From contig NZ_AP031497.1 of assembly GCF_042853465.1 (NCBI RefSeq), positions 3,286,001 through 3,350,000 on the forward strand: a DNA stretch of 64,000 nucleotides, in the 5' to 3' direction. This document shows, piece after piece, positions 24,640 to 33,552 of the stretch. A program made the position numbers and the translations under genes. This stretch comes from Simiduia litorea (GTDB lineage: Bacteria > Pseudomonadota > Gammaproteobacteria > Pseudomonadales > Cellvibrionaceae). Position 1 is the first letter of the stretch, and each line of letters begins with the position of its first letter. The notes under the pieces were generated by a model, which had not been told where the DNA came from, did no database searches, and saw only the letters and a list, made by a program, of their open reading frames with translations.

Positions 24640-27589
24640 CCTGACTGAAATTGCACTGCTCTGCGTTAGCTACTTACTGGTTATTTTTGGCATTGCGTGG
24701 ATTACCGAAAAAGGCTGGATTCCCGATAAAGTCATTCGCCATCCGATTGTCTATATTCTGTCGCTCGGTATTTTTGCCAGCGCTTGGTCGTTTTATGGCG
24801 TGGTGGATTTGGCCTTCCAATACGGTTACGGCGCCCTCGCCTATTACCTCGGCACCGGCGCGCTGTTTTTGTTCGCGCCTGTGGCCATCCGCCCTTTGGC
24901 CGATCTGGCCCGGCGCTACCAAATTCACTCCCTCGCCGACTTGCTGGTGTTTCGCTACCACAGCAACTGGTTGGGTGCGCTCACCACCCTGTGCATGTTT
25001 CTCGGCGTGTTACCGCTCATCACGCTGCAAATTCAAGCCGTCAGCGACACTTTGCGCATCATCACCGTAGATCGACTGCCCGACCTTGGCTTGGCGGAGT
25101 CGGGCCTGACGCTGAAACAATTTCTGGCTTTCATGTACTGCGCCCTGCTAGCCACCTTTACCATCATGTTCGGCTCCAACCGCGAGCAGCACCGGGGCAT
25201 GATCACCGCCATGGCATTCGAGTCATTGCTCAAGGTGTGCGCTATTTGCGCCATCGGTTTATTCGCCGTGTTCAATGTCTTTGGCGGCATTGAAGGGCTA
25301 GATCAATGGCTACTCGACCACCCAGAAAATCTCGCGCTACTACACAGCCCCATGAAAGACTCGGCCAGCTCGACCTTGATGCTGGTATTTTTCGCCACCG
25401 CCGTGGCAATGCCTCACATCTTCCACATGAGTGTGGTGGAAAGTTCCATGGATCAAACCACCAGCACCGTTAGCTGGGCTTTCCCACTGTTTTTGCTGCT
25501 GATGGCACTACCCATATTCCCCATTCTCTGGGCCGGTTTTGAACTTGGCGTGCCGCTACCGGCGCAGTATTTCACTCTCGGCGTACCGATTTTCGGCGAC
25601 TCACCCCTATTAACCGTGGTCGCCTTTGTCGGCGGTTTATCGGCCGCCACCGGCGCCATGGTGATCATCGCACTGGCATTGGCCACCATGCTGCTCAACC
25701 ACTGGCTACTGCCGCTGCTGCAAATGAGCTACCAAACCGATATCTACGCGCGCTTGATCTGGCTGCGCCGGGTCTTAATCGCCTTGGTATTCTTGGCCGG
25801 CTACGGCTTTTATTTGCTACTTGATAACGATTACTCGCTGACCCAACTGGCGCTCATGGCGTTTATTGCAACGCTGCAATTCCTGCCCTCCATTTCAGCG
25901 GTTGCCTATTGGCCGAGAGGCAATCGGCTCGGCGCCATCTGCGGCTTAAGCCTGGGCGCATCCATTTGGGCCATGGGCTTATTTTTCCCAGCCGTGTTCG
26001 ATATCACCGCCTACCAACTGCCGATTGAAGGCTGGACTGTGCCCGTGGGCGTCAACTTTTGGAGCGAGATCACACTCATTTCTCTCGGCGCCAACACCTT
26101 GATTTTTGCCCTGCTGTCACTACTCACCCAGCAGGGTGAAGACGAGCGCTTCAGCGCCGACATCTGCGCCGACGACGAGCTCAGCCAGCCACTGCGCCTG
26201 TCACTAGAGTTGCGTTCGGCGCGCGAATTTCGCAGTCAGTTAGGGGAAGTATTGGGGCCGCAGTCGGCTCGCGATGAAGTTTACAAGGCCCTCAATCAAC
26301 TCAACCTCACCATCGACGAGCGCCGCCCCTACGCCTTGCGGCGCCTGCGCGATCAAATCGAGGCCAACCTTTCCGGCCTGATGGGGATAGGTATCGCCAA
26401 CGATATCCTAGACCGATGCATTCCCTACTCAGTGTCAGAGCAGCGCCAAACCACCGACATCAACTTGATGGAAAACCGTCTCGGGCAGCTGCAAATTCAC
26501 CTCACCGGTATGGCCGCCGAGCTGAATAAATTGCGCATCTATCACCGTCAAACGCTGCAGCTGCTGCCCATGTCGGCCTGCTCACTCGGCCACGACGGCG
26601 AAATCCTGATGTGGAACGACGCCATGGAAAACCTCACCGGTATCAACACCACCGAGATTACCGGCTCGCGCATCGAAGACCTGCCCGACCCTTGGGGCAG
26701 CTTAATCCGCGACTTCGCCCTGAGCGACGACAACCACCGCTACAAACAAAGTATCGAGATCAACCACCGCACCCACTGGATTAGCCTGCACAAAGCGCTA
26801 CTTGAGCAAGATGGCCCGAAAGAGGCGCACACCGACTTGTTCGACGGCCAAGTCATTCTGCTCGAAGACGTGACCGAAACGCAGCTGCTAGAGCAGGAGC
26901 TGGTGCACAGCGAGCGCCTAGCCAGTGTCGGTCGACTGGCCGCTGGGGTGGCGCACGAAATTGGTAACCCCATCACCGGCATCGCCTGCCTCGCACAGAA
27001 CCTGCACTACGACTCAGACGAGGCCGAGGTGCACGCCACCGCCGACCAAATTCTCAGCCAAACCGAGCGGGTGTCGCGCATCGTGCACTCGCTGGTGAGC
27101 TTCTCCCACTCCGGCGGTGGCGAAGAGCGCTTGGTCGAGCCGATGAATATTCACACCTGCGCGCAGGAGGCGATTGCACTGATCTCCTTACAGAAAGACC
27201 GCCAGCAGGTGCAGTTTAGTAATCATATCGATGCCGGCATCACGCTATTAGGCGACAGCCAGCGCATGATTCAGGTATTTGTTAACCTGCTCTCCAACGC
27301 CCGCGACGCCAGCCCAGATGGCGCCGACGTTAGCCTGTGGAGCGATGAATCCGAGCACTATGCGGTGATTAGCGTGGAAGACGAGGGCTCGGGTATTCCG
27401 CCAGAACTGCTCGACCGCATCATGGAGCCCTTCTTTACCACCAAGGAACCAGGCAAGGGCACGGGGCTGGGTTTGGCCATGGTGTATTCCATTATTGAAG
27501 ATCACAAAGGCCTGTTAACCGTCACCAGTCCAGCCGACCCAGAAACCGGTAAAGGCACCCGATTTGATATCCAGTTACCCCTTGCATAA
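24629..27589 (+). CDS. cbrA: sensor histidine kinase CbrA, sodium/solute symporter fused
   Basis: 986 residues. The first 480 or so form a 13-helix sodium:solute symporter-like domain. A linker region follows (STAC-type, about 490-620), then a PAS domain (about 650-750), a HisKA domain with the phosphorylated His in VAHEIGNPITG (residue 776), and an HATPase domain with N, G1 and G2 boxes (FVNLLSNARDA, DEGSGIPPELL, GKGTGLGLAMV). This is the CbrA architecture of Pseudomonas, which senses carbon/nitrogen status, transports histidine and phosphorylates CbrB. The gene is followed by cbrB after 52 bases, then by a CrcZ-like RNA and pcnB, the same order as in Pseudomonas. Confidence 0.92.
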   Translation: MIFSLTEIALLCVSYLLVIFGIAWITEKGWIPDKVIRHPIVYILSLGIFASAWSFYGVVDLAFQYGYGALAYYLGTGALFLFAPVAIRPLADLARRYQIHSLADLLVFRYHSNWLGALTTLCMFLGVLPLITLQIQAVSDTLRIITVDRLPDLGLAESGLTLKQFLAFMYCALLATFTIMFGSNREQHRGMITAMAFESLLKVCAICAIGLFAVFNVFGGIEGLDQWLLDHPENLALLHSPMKDSASSTLMLVFFATAVAMPHIFHMSVVESSMDQTTSTVSWAFPLFLLLMALPIFPILWAGFELGVPLPAQYFTLGVPIFGDSPLLTVVAFVGGLSAATGAMVIIALALATMLLNHWLLPLLQMSYQTDIYARLIWLRRVLIALVFLAGYGFYLLLDNDYSLTQLALMAFIATLQFLPSISAVAYWPRGNRLGAICGLSLGASIWAMGLFFPAVFDITAYQLPIEGWTVPVGVNFWSEITLISLGANTLIFALLSLLTQQGEDERFSADICADDELSQPLRLSLELRSAREFRSQLGEVLGPQSARDEVYKALNQLNLTIDERRPYALRRLRDQIEANLSGLMGIGIANDILDRCIPYSVSEQRQTTDINLMENRLGQLQIHLTGMAAELNKLRIYHRQTLQLLPMSACSLGHDGEILMWNDAMENLTGINTTEITGSRIEDLPDPWGSLIRDFALSDDNHRYKQSIEINHRTHWISLHKALLEQDGPKEAHTDLFDGQVILLEDVTETQLLEQELVHSERLASVGRLAAGVAHEIGNPITGIACLAQNLHYDSDEAEVHATADQILSQTERVSRIVHSLVSFSHSGGGEERLVEPMNIHTCAQEAIALISLQKDRQQVQFSNHIDAGITLLGDSQRMIQVFVNLLSNARDASPDGADVSLWSDESEHYAVISVEDEGSGIPPELLDRIMEPFFTTKEPGKGTGLGLAMVYSIIEDHKGLLTVTSPADPETGKGTRFDIQLPLA

Positions 27590-27641
27590 GATCCCAAGGT
27601 TGGTAACACTAGCCCGTTAACGTGTAGCAAAAAGAAACACT

Positions 27642-29030
27642 ATGAGCCATATCCTGATCGTTGAAGATGAACCCATTATCCGTATGGCACTGCGCAAACT
27701 GCTCGAGCGCAACAAATACATCGTCAATGAGGCCGGCTCAGTCAAAGAAGCTACCAGCAAACACAACCTCACCAGTTTCGATCTGGTGATCAGCGATTTG
27801 CGCCTACCGGGCGCGCCTGGCACCGACCTCATCACCCTGTGCGGCGACGTGCCAGTACTGATCATGACCAGTTACGCCAGCCTGCGCTCAGCGGTGGATT
27901 CCATGCGCATGGGCGCCGTCGATTACATCGCCAAGCCCTTCGATCACGACGAGATGCTAGCGGCGGTTAAGCGCGTCATCGGCAAGGCCAACCGCGCCGC
28001 CCTGCAAGCCCCCACCGAAAACCAGGTGGGCGTGGCGAGCATGATCGGCAGCTCCAACGTCATGAAAGCGCTGTATGCAAAGATTCATCGGGTCGCACCC
28101 ACCGGCGCCACGGTATTGGTGCACGGCGAGACGGGTACCGGTAAAGAATTGGTGGCCAAAGCCATCCACGCCGAGAGCCCGCGGGCCGATAAGCCCCTGA
28201 TTTCCGTCAACTGCGCGGCTATCCCCGAAACCCTGATCGAATCGGAATTATTCGGCCACGAGAAAGGCGCCTTTACGGGTGCCGCCAGCCAGCGTGAAGG
28301 CTTGGTGGCTGCCGCCGACGGCGGCACCTTGTTCCTCGATGAAATAGGCGAACTGCCGCTTGAAGCACAGGCCCGGTTACTGCGCGTCTTGCAGGAAGGC
28401 GAAGTAAGGCCCATCGGCTCGGTGGAATCGCGCAAAGTGGATGTGCGCCTGGTCGCAGCAACCCACAGAGACCTGCGCAAGCTGGCCCAAGAAGGTAAAT
28501 TCCGCGAAGATTTGTATTACCGCATCAATGTGGTGCAGGTAACACTGCCGCCCCTGCGCGAGCGCGGGCGCGACATATTGCTACTGGCCGAACACATGCT
28601 TAAACGCTATTGCGTGACCTTCGGTAAGCCGCTGTTAACACTCTCGCCCGAAGCCATTCAGGCCATCACCACCTATATCTGGCCCGGTAACGTGCGGGAA
28701 ATGGAGAACGCCATCCAGCGCGCCATAATCCTGTGCAACAACGACAAAGAGATAAACCACGAGCTACTCGAAATAGACCTAGACCTCGTGGAGGTAGACG
28801 TCGAAGATGACGACCAAGACGACTTCCAACCGCGCAAGCTATTGGGTAAATCCAAGGAAGACCCAGAGGAAGATCTATCGCTAGAAGACTACTTCCAACG
28901 CTTCGTGATCGAGCACCAAGACACCATGAGCGAGACCGAGCTGGCGAAGAAGCTCGGCGTCAGTCGCAAGTGCTTATGGGAAAGGCGCCAGCGCCTTGGC
29001 ATACCGCGTAAAAAAGCCACCAACCGCTAG
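27642..29030 (+). CDS. cbrB: sigma-54-dependent response regulator CbrB
   Basis: 462 residues. The receiver domain (1-120) has the phospho-acceptor Asp52 in VISDLRLPG. The central AAA+ domain has Walker A GETGTGKELV and the sigma-54 contact motif GAFTGA, both intact. The C-terminal helix-turn-helix (about 425-460, LAKKLGVSRKCLWERRQRLG) is of the Fis/NtrC kind. A Glu/Asp-rich linker of about 35 residues, longer than usual, separates AAA+ from the DNA-binding part. It activates sigma-54 promoters. The best candidate target is the small RNA gene directly downstream, which has a perfect CbrB-type palindrome. It forms an operon with cbrX and cbrA. Confidence 0.93.
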   Translation: MSHILIVEDEPIIRMALRKLLERNKYIVNEAGSVKEATSKHNLTSFDLVISDLRLPGAPGTDLITLCGDVPVLIMTSYASLRSAVDSMRMGAVDYIAKPFDHDEMLAAVKRVIGKANRAALQAPTENQVGVASMIGSSNVMKALYAKIHRVAPTGATVLVHGETGTGKELVAKAIHAESPRADKPLISVNCAAIPETLIESELFGHEKGAFTGAASQREGLVAAADGGTLFLDEIGELPLEAQARLLRVLQEGEVRPIGSVESRKVDVRLVAATHRDLRKLAQEGKFREDLYYRINVVQVTLPPLRERGRDILLLAEHMLKRYCVTFGKPLLTLSPEAIQAITTYIWPGNVREMENAIQRAIILCNNDKEINHELLEIDLDLVEVDVEDDDQDDFQPRKLLGKSKEDPEEDLSLEDYFQRFVIEHQDTMSETELAKKLGVSRKCLWERRQRLGIPRKKATNR

Positions 29031-29056
29031 ATTCAGCCACCACCCCAGTGGTTAGC

Positions 29057-29094
29057 CAAAAAGCCCAGCGCGCGCCTGCCTCTGGGCTTTTTCG
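29057..29094 (+). terminator. intrinsic terminator after cbrB
   Basis: Arms AAAAGCCCAG and CTGGGCTTTTT enclose a 13-base loop, with the T-tract at the end. It separates cbrB from the small RNA gene, so that RNA needs its own promoter. Confidence 0.85.
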
Positions 29095-29240
29095 TACTTA
29101 GTCACCAACTTTCCCCAACCAAACAATAGCCCTAAGCGCAAGCGCTGAGGGCCTTGGCGACATTTCCCCCTACTAAGCCATTGCCAACACGGGGATAGAC
29201 CAGTTTGGCCGAGGCTGCAAATCCACTCATCCATTTTATT

Positions 29241-29266
29241 TGTTACCTTGTCACAGGAATGTAACA
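29241..29266 (+). promoter_or_regulatory. CbrB-type upstream activating site
   Basis: TGTTAC (29241-29246) is followed by 14 bases and GTAACA (29261-29266). This is an exact match to the TGTTAC-N14-GTAACA palindrome reported for CbrB at crcZ/crcY promoters in Pseudomonas (from memory). Further GTAAC half-sites follow at about 29268 and 29282. It lies about 100 bases upstream of a sigma-54-like promoter, the normal distance for an enhancer-binding activator. Confidence 0.8.
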
Positions 29267-29362
29267 AGTAACGAAACAAACGGTAACGAATATATGAAAT
29301 CCAACTAACTATGCCAAATGGTAATTAGACGTAAGTCATTGATTTACATGCAAAAACAAAAG

Positions 29363-29379
29363 TTGGCACGGGAAATGTA
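29363..29379 (+). promoter_or_regulatory. sigma-54-like (-24/-12) promoter of the CrcZ-like RNA
   Basis: TTGGCACG, a perfect -24 element, is followed after four bases by ATGTA where the consensus has TTGCW. The spacing between the GG at 29365-29366 and the -12 dinucleotide is ten, as required, but the -12 reads GT in place of GC. Predicted transcription start is about 29389. Confidence 0.7.
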
Positions 29380-29467
29380 TTAGTGGGCTACATAATAAGA
29401 ACAAAAAATAATAAAAACTGACTTAGATAACATAATAAAAACTACAAATAATAAGAAAAACAGATAG

Positions 29468-29531
29468 CTCTAATAACAACAAGAAATAATAAGAAACGTA
29501 GAAATACTCTAATAACAACAAGAAATAATAA
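29468..29531 (+). repeat. 25-base direct repeat inside the CrcZ-like RNA
   Basis: A 25-base unit beginning CTCTAATAACAACAAG is found at 29468-29492 and again, identical, at 29507-29531, 39 bases apart. Each copy holds overlapping AANAANAA motifs. The perfect repeat suggests recent duplication of an Hfq-binding block. Confidence 0.85.
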
Positions 29532-29653
29532 AAATATAGAAAGTGATTTAACTGACTGCACAACTAGGAGAGGGTTTGCCAGTAAGCATTCGCCAGCCCC
29601 GGGCAAGGAAGCACCACCTAATAAGCATAACAATGTGGACGTACACAGAATTT

Positions 29654-29686
29654 AACGGGAAAGCCAAGGCTTTCCCGTTTTGCTTT
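29654..29686 (+). terminator. intrinsic terminator of the CrcZ-like RNA
   Basis: Perfect 11-base arms, AACGGGAAAGC (29654-29664) and GCTTTCCCGTT (29669-29679), with a CAAG loop, followed by TTTGCTTT. Confidence 0.88.
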
Positions 29687-29848
29687 GTGGCGCTGCAGCA
29701 GGGCTATGTCAGCCACAAGCCGCTGAAACTCACGCATACAGCCTTTTAACCCTATCATCTTCCATGATAGGCACTAAGTGATTTGCCCAGAGCGTGATAA
29801 ACTCGCGCCTTTCTGACCATATTGACCATAGGCCAACCGACCTCACCC

Positions 29849-31222
29849 ATGCTGAAGCGACTTTTCTCCCTGTTACCCGCATTTATCAAAGGCGACACCT
29901 CAAGCGCCCTTTCTGCCGGCAACACCCAAACCAAGCGCATTATTCCTCGCGACGAACACAACATCTCCCGCGCCAATATCAGCCGCGGTGCCGTGTCGGC
30001 CATGAAGCGCTTAAACGATGAAGGCTTTGAGGCCTATTTAGTCGGCGGCGGTGTGCGCGACCTACTACTGGATGGCCACCCGAAAGATTTCGACCTAGCC
30101 ACCAACGCCACACCCGAGCAAGTGCGCCAGATCTTCCGCGGCGCGCGCATCATTGGCCGGCGCTTTAAAATTGTCCATGTGCGCATGGGGCGCGAGCTGA
30201 TTGAAGTCACCACCTTTCGCGACAACCACACCGAATCCGAGAGCGAGCGCGACTCCCATCAGGCCGACTCCGGCATGCTGTTGCGCGACAACGTCTTTGG
30301 TACCTTAGAAACCGATTCAGCCCGGCGCGACTTCACCATCAACGCACTTTATTACACCTCGAAAGACTTCACCGTGGTGGATTACGAGGGCGGCCTAGAC
30401 GATTTGAAAAAACGCCAAATTCGCATGATTGGCGACCCGCTCACACGCTATAAAGAAGACCCCGTGCGCATGCTGCGCGCCGTGCGCTTTGCCGCCAAGC
30501 TAGGCTTTAACATAGAGCCCAACACCGCCGCGCCCATAGCGCCAAATGCTGAACTCATCGGCCAAGTTTCTTCATCGCGCCTGTTCGATGAAAGCCTCAA
30601 GTTGTTTATGGCCGGTTCCGCCACAGCCACCTTTAGCCTGCTGCGCGATTACGGCCTACTGGCCTACTTGTTTCCACAAACAGAAGCCCTGCTGCAACGC
30701 GGTGATGCCAAAGCCGAAAAACTCATCGAACATGCGCTGGTCAATACCGATAAGCGCATCCGCAACGACCAGCGCGTTACCCCCGCCTTTATCTTTGCCG
30801 CCCTGTTGTGGCCGGTAGTTAAAGAGAAACAGGAAGCGTTGATGGCGAGCGAGAAACTCACGCCCTTAGTCGCCTTAGGTCAGGCCGCCAGCGCGGTGGT
30901 CAGCCAACAGCTCGCCGCCATTTCCATACCCAAGCGCTTCCTAATTCCCATGCGCGAAATTTGGGATCTGCAATTGCGCCTGCCCAACCGCGCCGGCAAG
31001 CGCGCCTTTGTCACGTTCGGCCACGAGCGCTTCCGCGCCGCCTACGACTTTTTATTGTTGCGCGAAAGTGCCGGTGAAAACTTCGATGGCTTAGGCCAAT
31101 GGTGGACAGACTTCCAAGTCGCCAACGAAGAAGGCCGAGAGGCCATGGTGCAAAACATGACCGGCCCCAAGGGCCGCAGCCGGCGTCGCAGCCCGCGGAA
31201 AAAACCTGCCAACCCCGCATGA
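29849..31222 (+). CDS. pcnB: poly(A) polymerase I
   Basis: 457 residues from the ATG at 29849; a TTG nine codons upstream is open but is not needed. The enzyme adds 3' poly(A) tails to RNA and promotes decay. The nucleotidyltransferase motif is clear: AYLVGGGVRDLLLDGHPKDFDLAT near residue 65, followed by the RRDFTINALYY region and the tRNA-nucleotidyltransferase-like RNA-binding part (KEDPVRMLRAVRFAAKLGF). A basic C-terminal tail (GRSRRRSPRKK) is typical of PcnB. Its stop overlaps the start of folK by four bases. The order cbrB-crcZ-pcnB-folK-panB is the one known in Pseudomonas. Confidence 0.94.
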   Translation: MLKRLFSLLPAFIKGDTSSALSAGNTQTKRIIPRDEHNISRANISRGAVSAMKRLNDEGFEAYLVGGGVRDLLLDGHPKDFDLATNATPEQVRQIFRGARIIGRRFKIVHVRMGRELIEVTTFRDNHTESESERDSHQADSGMLLRDNVFGTLETDSARRDFTINALYYTSKDFTVVDYEGGLDDLKKRQIRMIGDPLTRYKEDPVRMLRAVRFAAKLGFNIEPNTAAPIAPNAELIGQVSSSRLFDESLKLFMAGSATATFSLLRDYGLLAYLFPQTEALLQRGDAKAEKLIEHALVNTDKRIRNDQRVTPAFIFAALLWPVVKEKQEALMASEKLTPLVALGQAASAVVSQQLAAISIPKRFLIPMREIWDLQLRLPNRAGKRAFVTFGHERFRAAYDFLLLRESAGENFDGLGQWWTDFQVANEEGREAMVQNMTGPKGRSRRRSPRKKPANPA

Positions 31223-31731
31223 GCGCAACACCACCGGTAAGAGCCGCCATTGGTTTGGGCAGTAATTTGTCTGAGCCCATGGCGCAAATTACACAAGCTC
31301 TGATCGAACTAGGGCAACTGCCCAGCACCCAGCTGCTAGCACAATCGCCGCTCTACCAAAGCCGCGCCGTGGGGCCAGAGCAGCCAGACTTCATCAACGC
31401 CTGTGCATTGCTAGAAACCCAACTGGCAGCGCTTGAACTGCTGGATGCCCTGCAAGCGCTGGAGCAAAAACATCAGCGCGTGAGGCTGCAGCACTGGGGC
31501 CCGCGCACACTCGATCTCGACCTACTGTTGTACGGCAAAGAAGCCATCAACATTGATCGCCTTACGGTGCCGCATCCCTATCTACGCGAGCGCAATTTTG
31601 TTCTCATGCCGCTGCACGACATCTGGCCAGAGGCGCAGTTGCCGAGCGGTGAATCTATTGCATCCCTACGGGCAAACTGTACGATGGACGGGCTGTCGCC
31701 TATCACGCATCAGGCGAATCACAAGGAGTAA
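31219..31731 (+). CDS. folK: 2-amino-4-hydroxy-6-hydroxymethyldihydropteridine pyrophosphokinase
   Basis: 170 residues from the ATG at 31219, which overlaps the pcnB stop (ATGA). HPPK transfers pyrophosphate from ATP to the pterin in folate synthesis. Visible signatures are AIGLGSNLSEPM at the start, the HQRVRLQHWGPRTLDLDLLLYG segment with the metal-binding Asp residues, and PHPYLRERNFVLMPL. It continues into the kinase gene three bases later, so the whole run pcnB to panB is one transcription unit. The later-acting folP is at 59.8 kb. Confidence 0.94.
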   Translation: MSATPPVRAAIGLGSNLSEPMAQITQALIELGQLPSTQLLAQSPLYQSRAVGPEQPDFINACALLETQLAALELLDALQALEQKHQRVRLQHWGPRTLDLDLLLYGKEAINIDRLTVPHPYLRERNFVLMPLHDIWPEAQLPSGESIASLRANCTMDGLSPITHQANHKE

Positions 31732-31734
31732 GCG

Positions 31735-32415
31735 GTGAGCGATTTTTTTGACCTGCAATTGGATCTAAACAACGTACAACTGCCCCGGTTCGTGGCCGTT
31801 GAAGGCGCCATTGGCGTGGGCAAAACCACCTTGGCCAAACACCTAGCGCAAACCTTCAATTACGACATGCTGCTAGAACAGCCGCAGGAAAACCCCTTCC
31901 TCGAGCGCTTCTACCGCGATCCAAAAAACAGCGCCCTGCCGACGCAATTATTTTTCCTGTTTCAGCGCGCACAGCAACTTAAAGATTTACGCCAAGACGA
32001 TATTTTCGAACCGGTGCGCGTGTCCGACTTCTTGATGGAGAAAGATCAACTCTTTGCCCAGGTCACCCTCGACGACGATGAGTTCGACCTCTACCAGCAG
32101 GTTTACAACAAGCTCACCATCGACAGCCCCAAGCCCGACCTGGTGATTTACTTGCAAGCGCCCACCGATGTATTGCTCAATCGCATTAAAAGCCGCGGCA
32201 TCGCCGCCGAGCAGCTGATTCAAGCCGACTACCTCAATAAACTGAACGATGCCTACATGCGCTTTTTTCATTTTTATGATGAAGCGCCGCTACTCATCGT
32301 CAACGCGACCGACCTAGACCTAGTCTCCAATGCCGATCACTACCGGCAGCTGGTAGACTACCTGCTCAACATCAAATCCGGTCGCCACTACTACAACCCC
32401 ACACCCAAGCTGTAA
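31735..32415 (+). CDS. deoxynucleoside kinase family protein
   Basis: 226 residues from GTG with a perfect AAGGAG site six bases upstream. The P-loop VEGAIGVGKTTLAKHLA sits near residue 23. The pattern ENPFLERFYRDP with a later DLVIYLQAPTDVLLNRIKSRG is that of the dNK/TK2-like family (deoxyadenosine or deoxyguanosine kinases of bacteria). It would phosphorylate salvaged deoxynucleosides, but preferred base is not evident. In several gammaproteobacteria a gene of this family lies between folK and panB, as here. Confidence 0.87.
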   Translation: MSDFFDLQLDLNNVQLPRFVAVEGAIGVGKTTLAKHLAQTFNYDMLLEQPQENPFLERFYRDPKNSALPTQLFFLFQRAQQLKDLRQDDIFEPVRVSDFLMEKDQLFAQVTLDDDEFDLYQQVYNKLTIDSPKPDLVIYLQAPTDVLLNRIKSRGIAAEQLIQADYLNKLNDAYMRFFHFYDEAPLLIVNATDLDLVSNADHYRQLVDYLLNIKSGRHYYNPTPKL

Positions 32416-32427
32416 CGGGAGGCTGTT

Positions 32428-33255
32428 ATGCCCTACGGAAAATTGTTTACTGAGTCCGCATTAACCAAACTGGTGACGGTAAACACCCTGCGCAAAATGA
32501 AAGCCGACGGCGAAAAATTTGTCACCGTGGCACTCTACGACGCCCCCATGGCCGCCATGGCGCAAAAATGCGGCGTACAAGTTTTATTGATCGGCGACTC
32601 ACTGGGCATGACCGTGTTGGGTTACGACAGCACCGTACCGGTCACCATGGAACAAATGATCTACCACATTGAAGCGGTAGCGCGCGGCAACAGTAAGTCA
32701 TTAATCATGGGCGACATGCCGTTTATGACCTACGCCAGCACCGAACTCGCCATGCACAACGCCACTCGCATCATGCAAGCCGGCGCGCACATGGTTAAGC
32801 TCGAAGGCGGCGCCTGGGTAGCCGACACTGTGCACAAACTCACCGAACGCGGCATTCCCGTGTGCGGCCACTTAGGCTTAACGCCACAATCGGTCAATAA
32901 ACTCGGCGGCTACCGCGTACAAGGCCGCGATGCCGCCAGCGCCAAAACCATGCTGCGCGATGCAAAATTATTAGACGAAGCCGGCGCCGATTTATTAGTT
33001 TTAGAATGCGTGCCGTCGTCACTGGCGGAAGACATTACCGCCGCCGTTTCCATGCCCACCATCGGCATAGGCGCAGGTAAAGATGCCGACGGCCAAGTAC
33101 TTGTCATCAACGACATTCTCGGCCTAACCGAACACCCACCAAAGTTTTCGAAAAATTTCTTAATAGAAGCCGGCGACATTCCCGGTGCCCTACTGAAATA
33201 TTCCGACGACGTCAAAAACGGTGTTTTCCCCGCCGACGAACACAGCTTTGAATAA
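32428..33255 (+). CDS. panB: 3-methyl-2-oxobutanoate hydroxymethyltransferase
   Basis: 275 residues with a GGGAGG site before the ATG. PanB makes ketopantoate from alpha-ketoisovalerate and methylene-tetrahydrofolate, the first step of pantothenate synthesis. Motifs include the metal-binding LLIGDSLGMTVLGYDST, GDMPFMTY, VKLEGG and the late PTIGIGAGKDADGQVLV segment. It ends the pcnB-folK-dNK-panB unit. The usual next gene, panC, is not there: a small membrane protein gene follows and then accessory DNA. Confidence 0.95.
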   Translation: MPYGKLFTESALTKLVTVNTLRKMKADGEKFVTVALYDAPMAAMAQKCGVQVLLIGDSLGMTVLGYDSTVPVTMEQMIYHIEAVARGNSKSLIMGDMPFMTYASTELAMHNATRIMQAGAHMVKLEGGAWVADTVHKLTERGIPVCGHLGLTPQSVNKLGGYRVQGRDAASAKTMLRDAKLLDEAGADLLVLECVPSSLAEDITAAVSMPTIGIGAGKDADGQVLVINDILGLTEHPPKFSKNFLIEAGDIPGALLKYSDDVKNGVFPADEHSFE

Positions 33256-33286
33256 GCCAGGCGCTGAAAAACACAGGGCCGAATAA

Positions 33287-33550
33287 ATGCTAACCAACCT
33301 ATTCGCCGACATCATCGGCGTCACGGGCACAGCGCTCGTTGTGGGCGCGTTCACCCTACTGCAACTGGAAAAAATCCAACCCACTAAACTCACCTACAAC
33401 CTGATGAATTTAGTGGGCGCGATTTTTTTGCTGATTAGCTTGTGCATTAATTTTAATTTGGCGAGTTTTATTATTGAGCTGTTTTGGATTGCGGCGTCGG
33501 TGATTGGGTTGGTGAAGTATTTTCGGAGAAAAGAAGACGCTAGTTGCTAG
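33287..33550 (+). CDS. small membrane protein (CBU_0592-like)
   Basis: 87 residues with three predicted helices: about 8-24, 40-57 and 60-78. The motif pattern (VTGTALVVGAF, then TYNLMNLVGAIFLLISL) is that of the small CBU_0592-type membrane domain found widely as a short orphan protein. Function unknown. It follows panB by 31 bases in the same direction and may be transcribed with it. GC falls sharply in its second half, where the accessory region begins. Confidence 0.7.
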   Translation: MLTNLFADIIGVTGTALVVGAFTLLQLEKIQPTKLTYNLMNLVGAIFLLISLCINFNLASFIIELFWIAASVIGLVKYFRRKEDASC

Positions 33551-33552
33551 TC

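Larger units (their letters stand above)
29389..29686 (+). ncRNA. crcZ: CrcZ-like small RNA (Hfq/Crc-sequestering)
   Basis: The roughly 300-base region between cbrB and pcnB has no gene on either strand but has all parts of a CrcZ RNA. Four A-rich blocks (about 29394-29417, 29434-29460, 29472-29496, 29511-29535) contain many AANAANAA motifs, the form bound by Hfq with Crc in catabolite repression. Two blocks contain AATAACAACAAGA, nearly the same as the known Pseudomonas amiE site. The transcript would start at the sigma-54-like promoter and end at the terminator at 29654-29686. In Pseudomonas, crcZ lies at this same spot and its RNA (about 400 bases) relieves catabolite repression when CbrAB is active. 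The exact 5' end is predicted, not seen. Confidence 0.8.

Noticed and set aside
29394..29535. A-rich repeats considered as a CRISPR array
   Set aside because: Repeats are low-complexity, spacing is irregular, there are no unique spacers of constant length and no cas genes.
29442..29633. 63-codon minus-strand open frame rich in Leu/Phe
   Set aside because: It is the complement of the A-rich repeats of the CrcZ-like RNA, and its repeated peptide simply reflects the repeated bases. No start signal.
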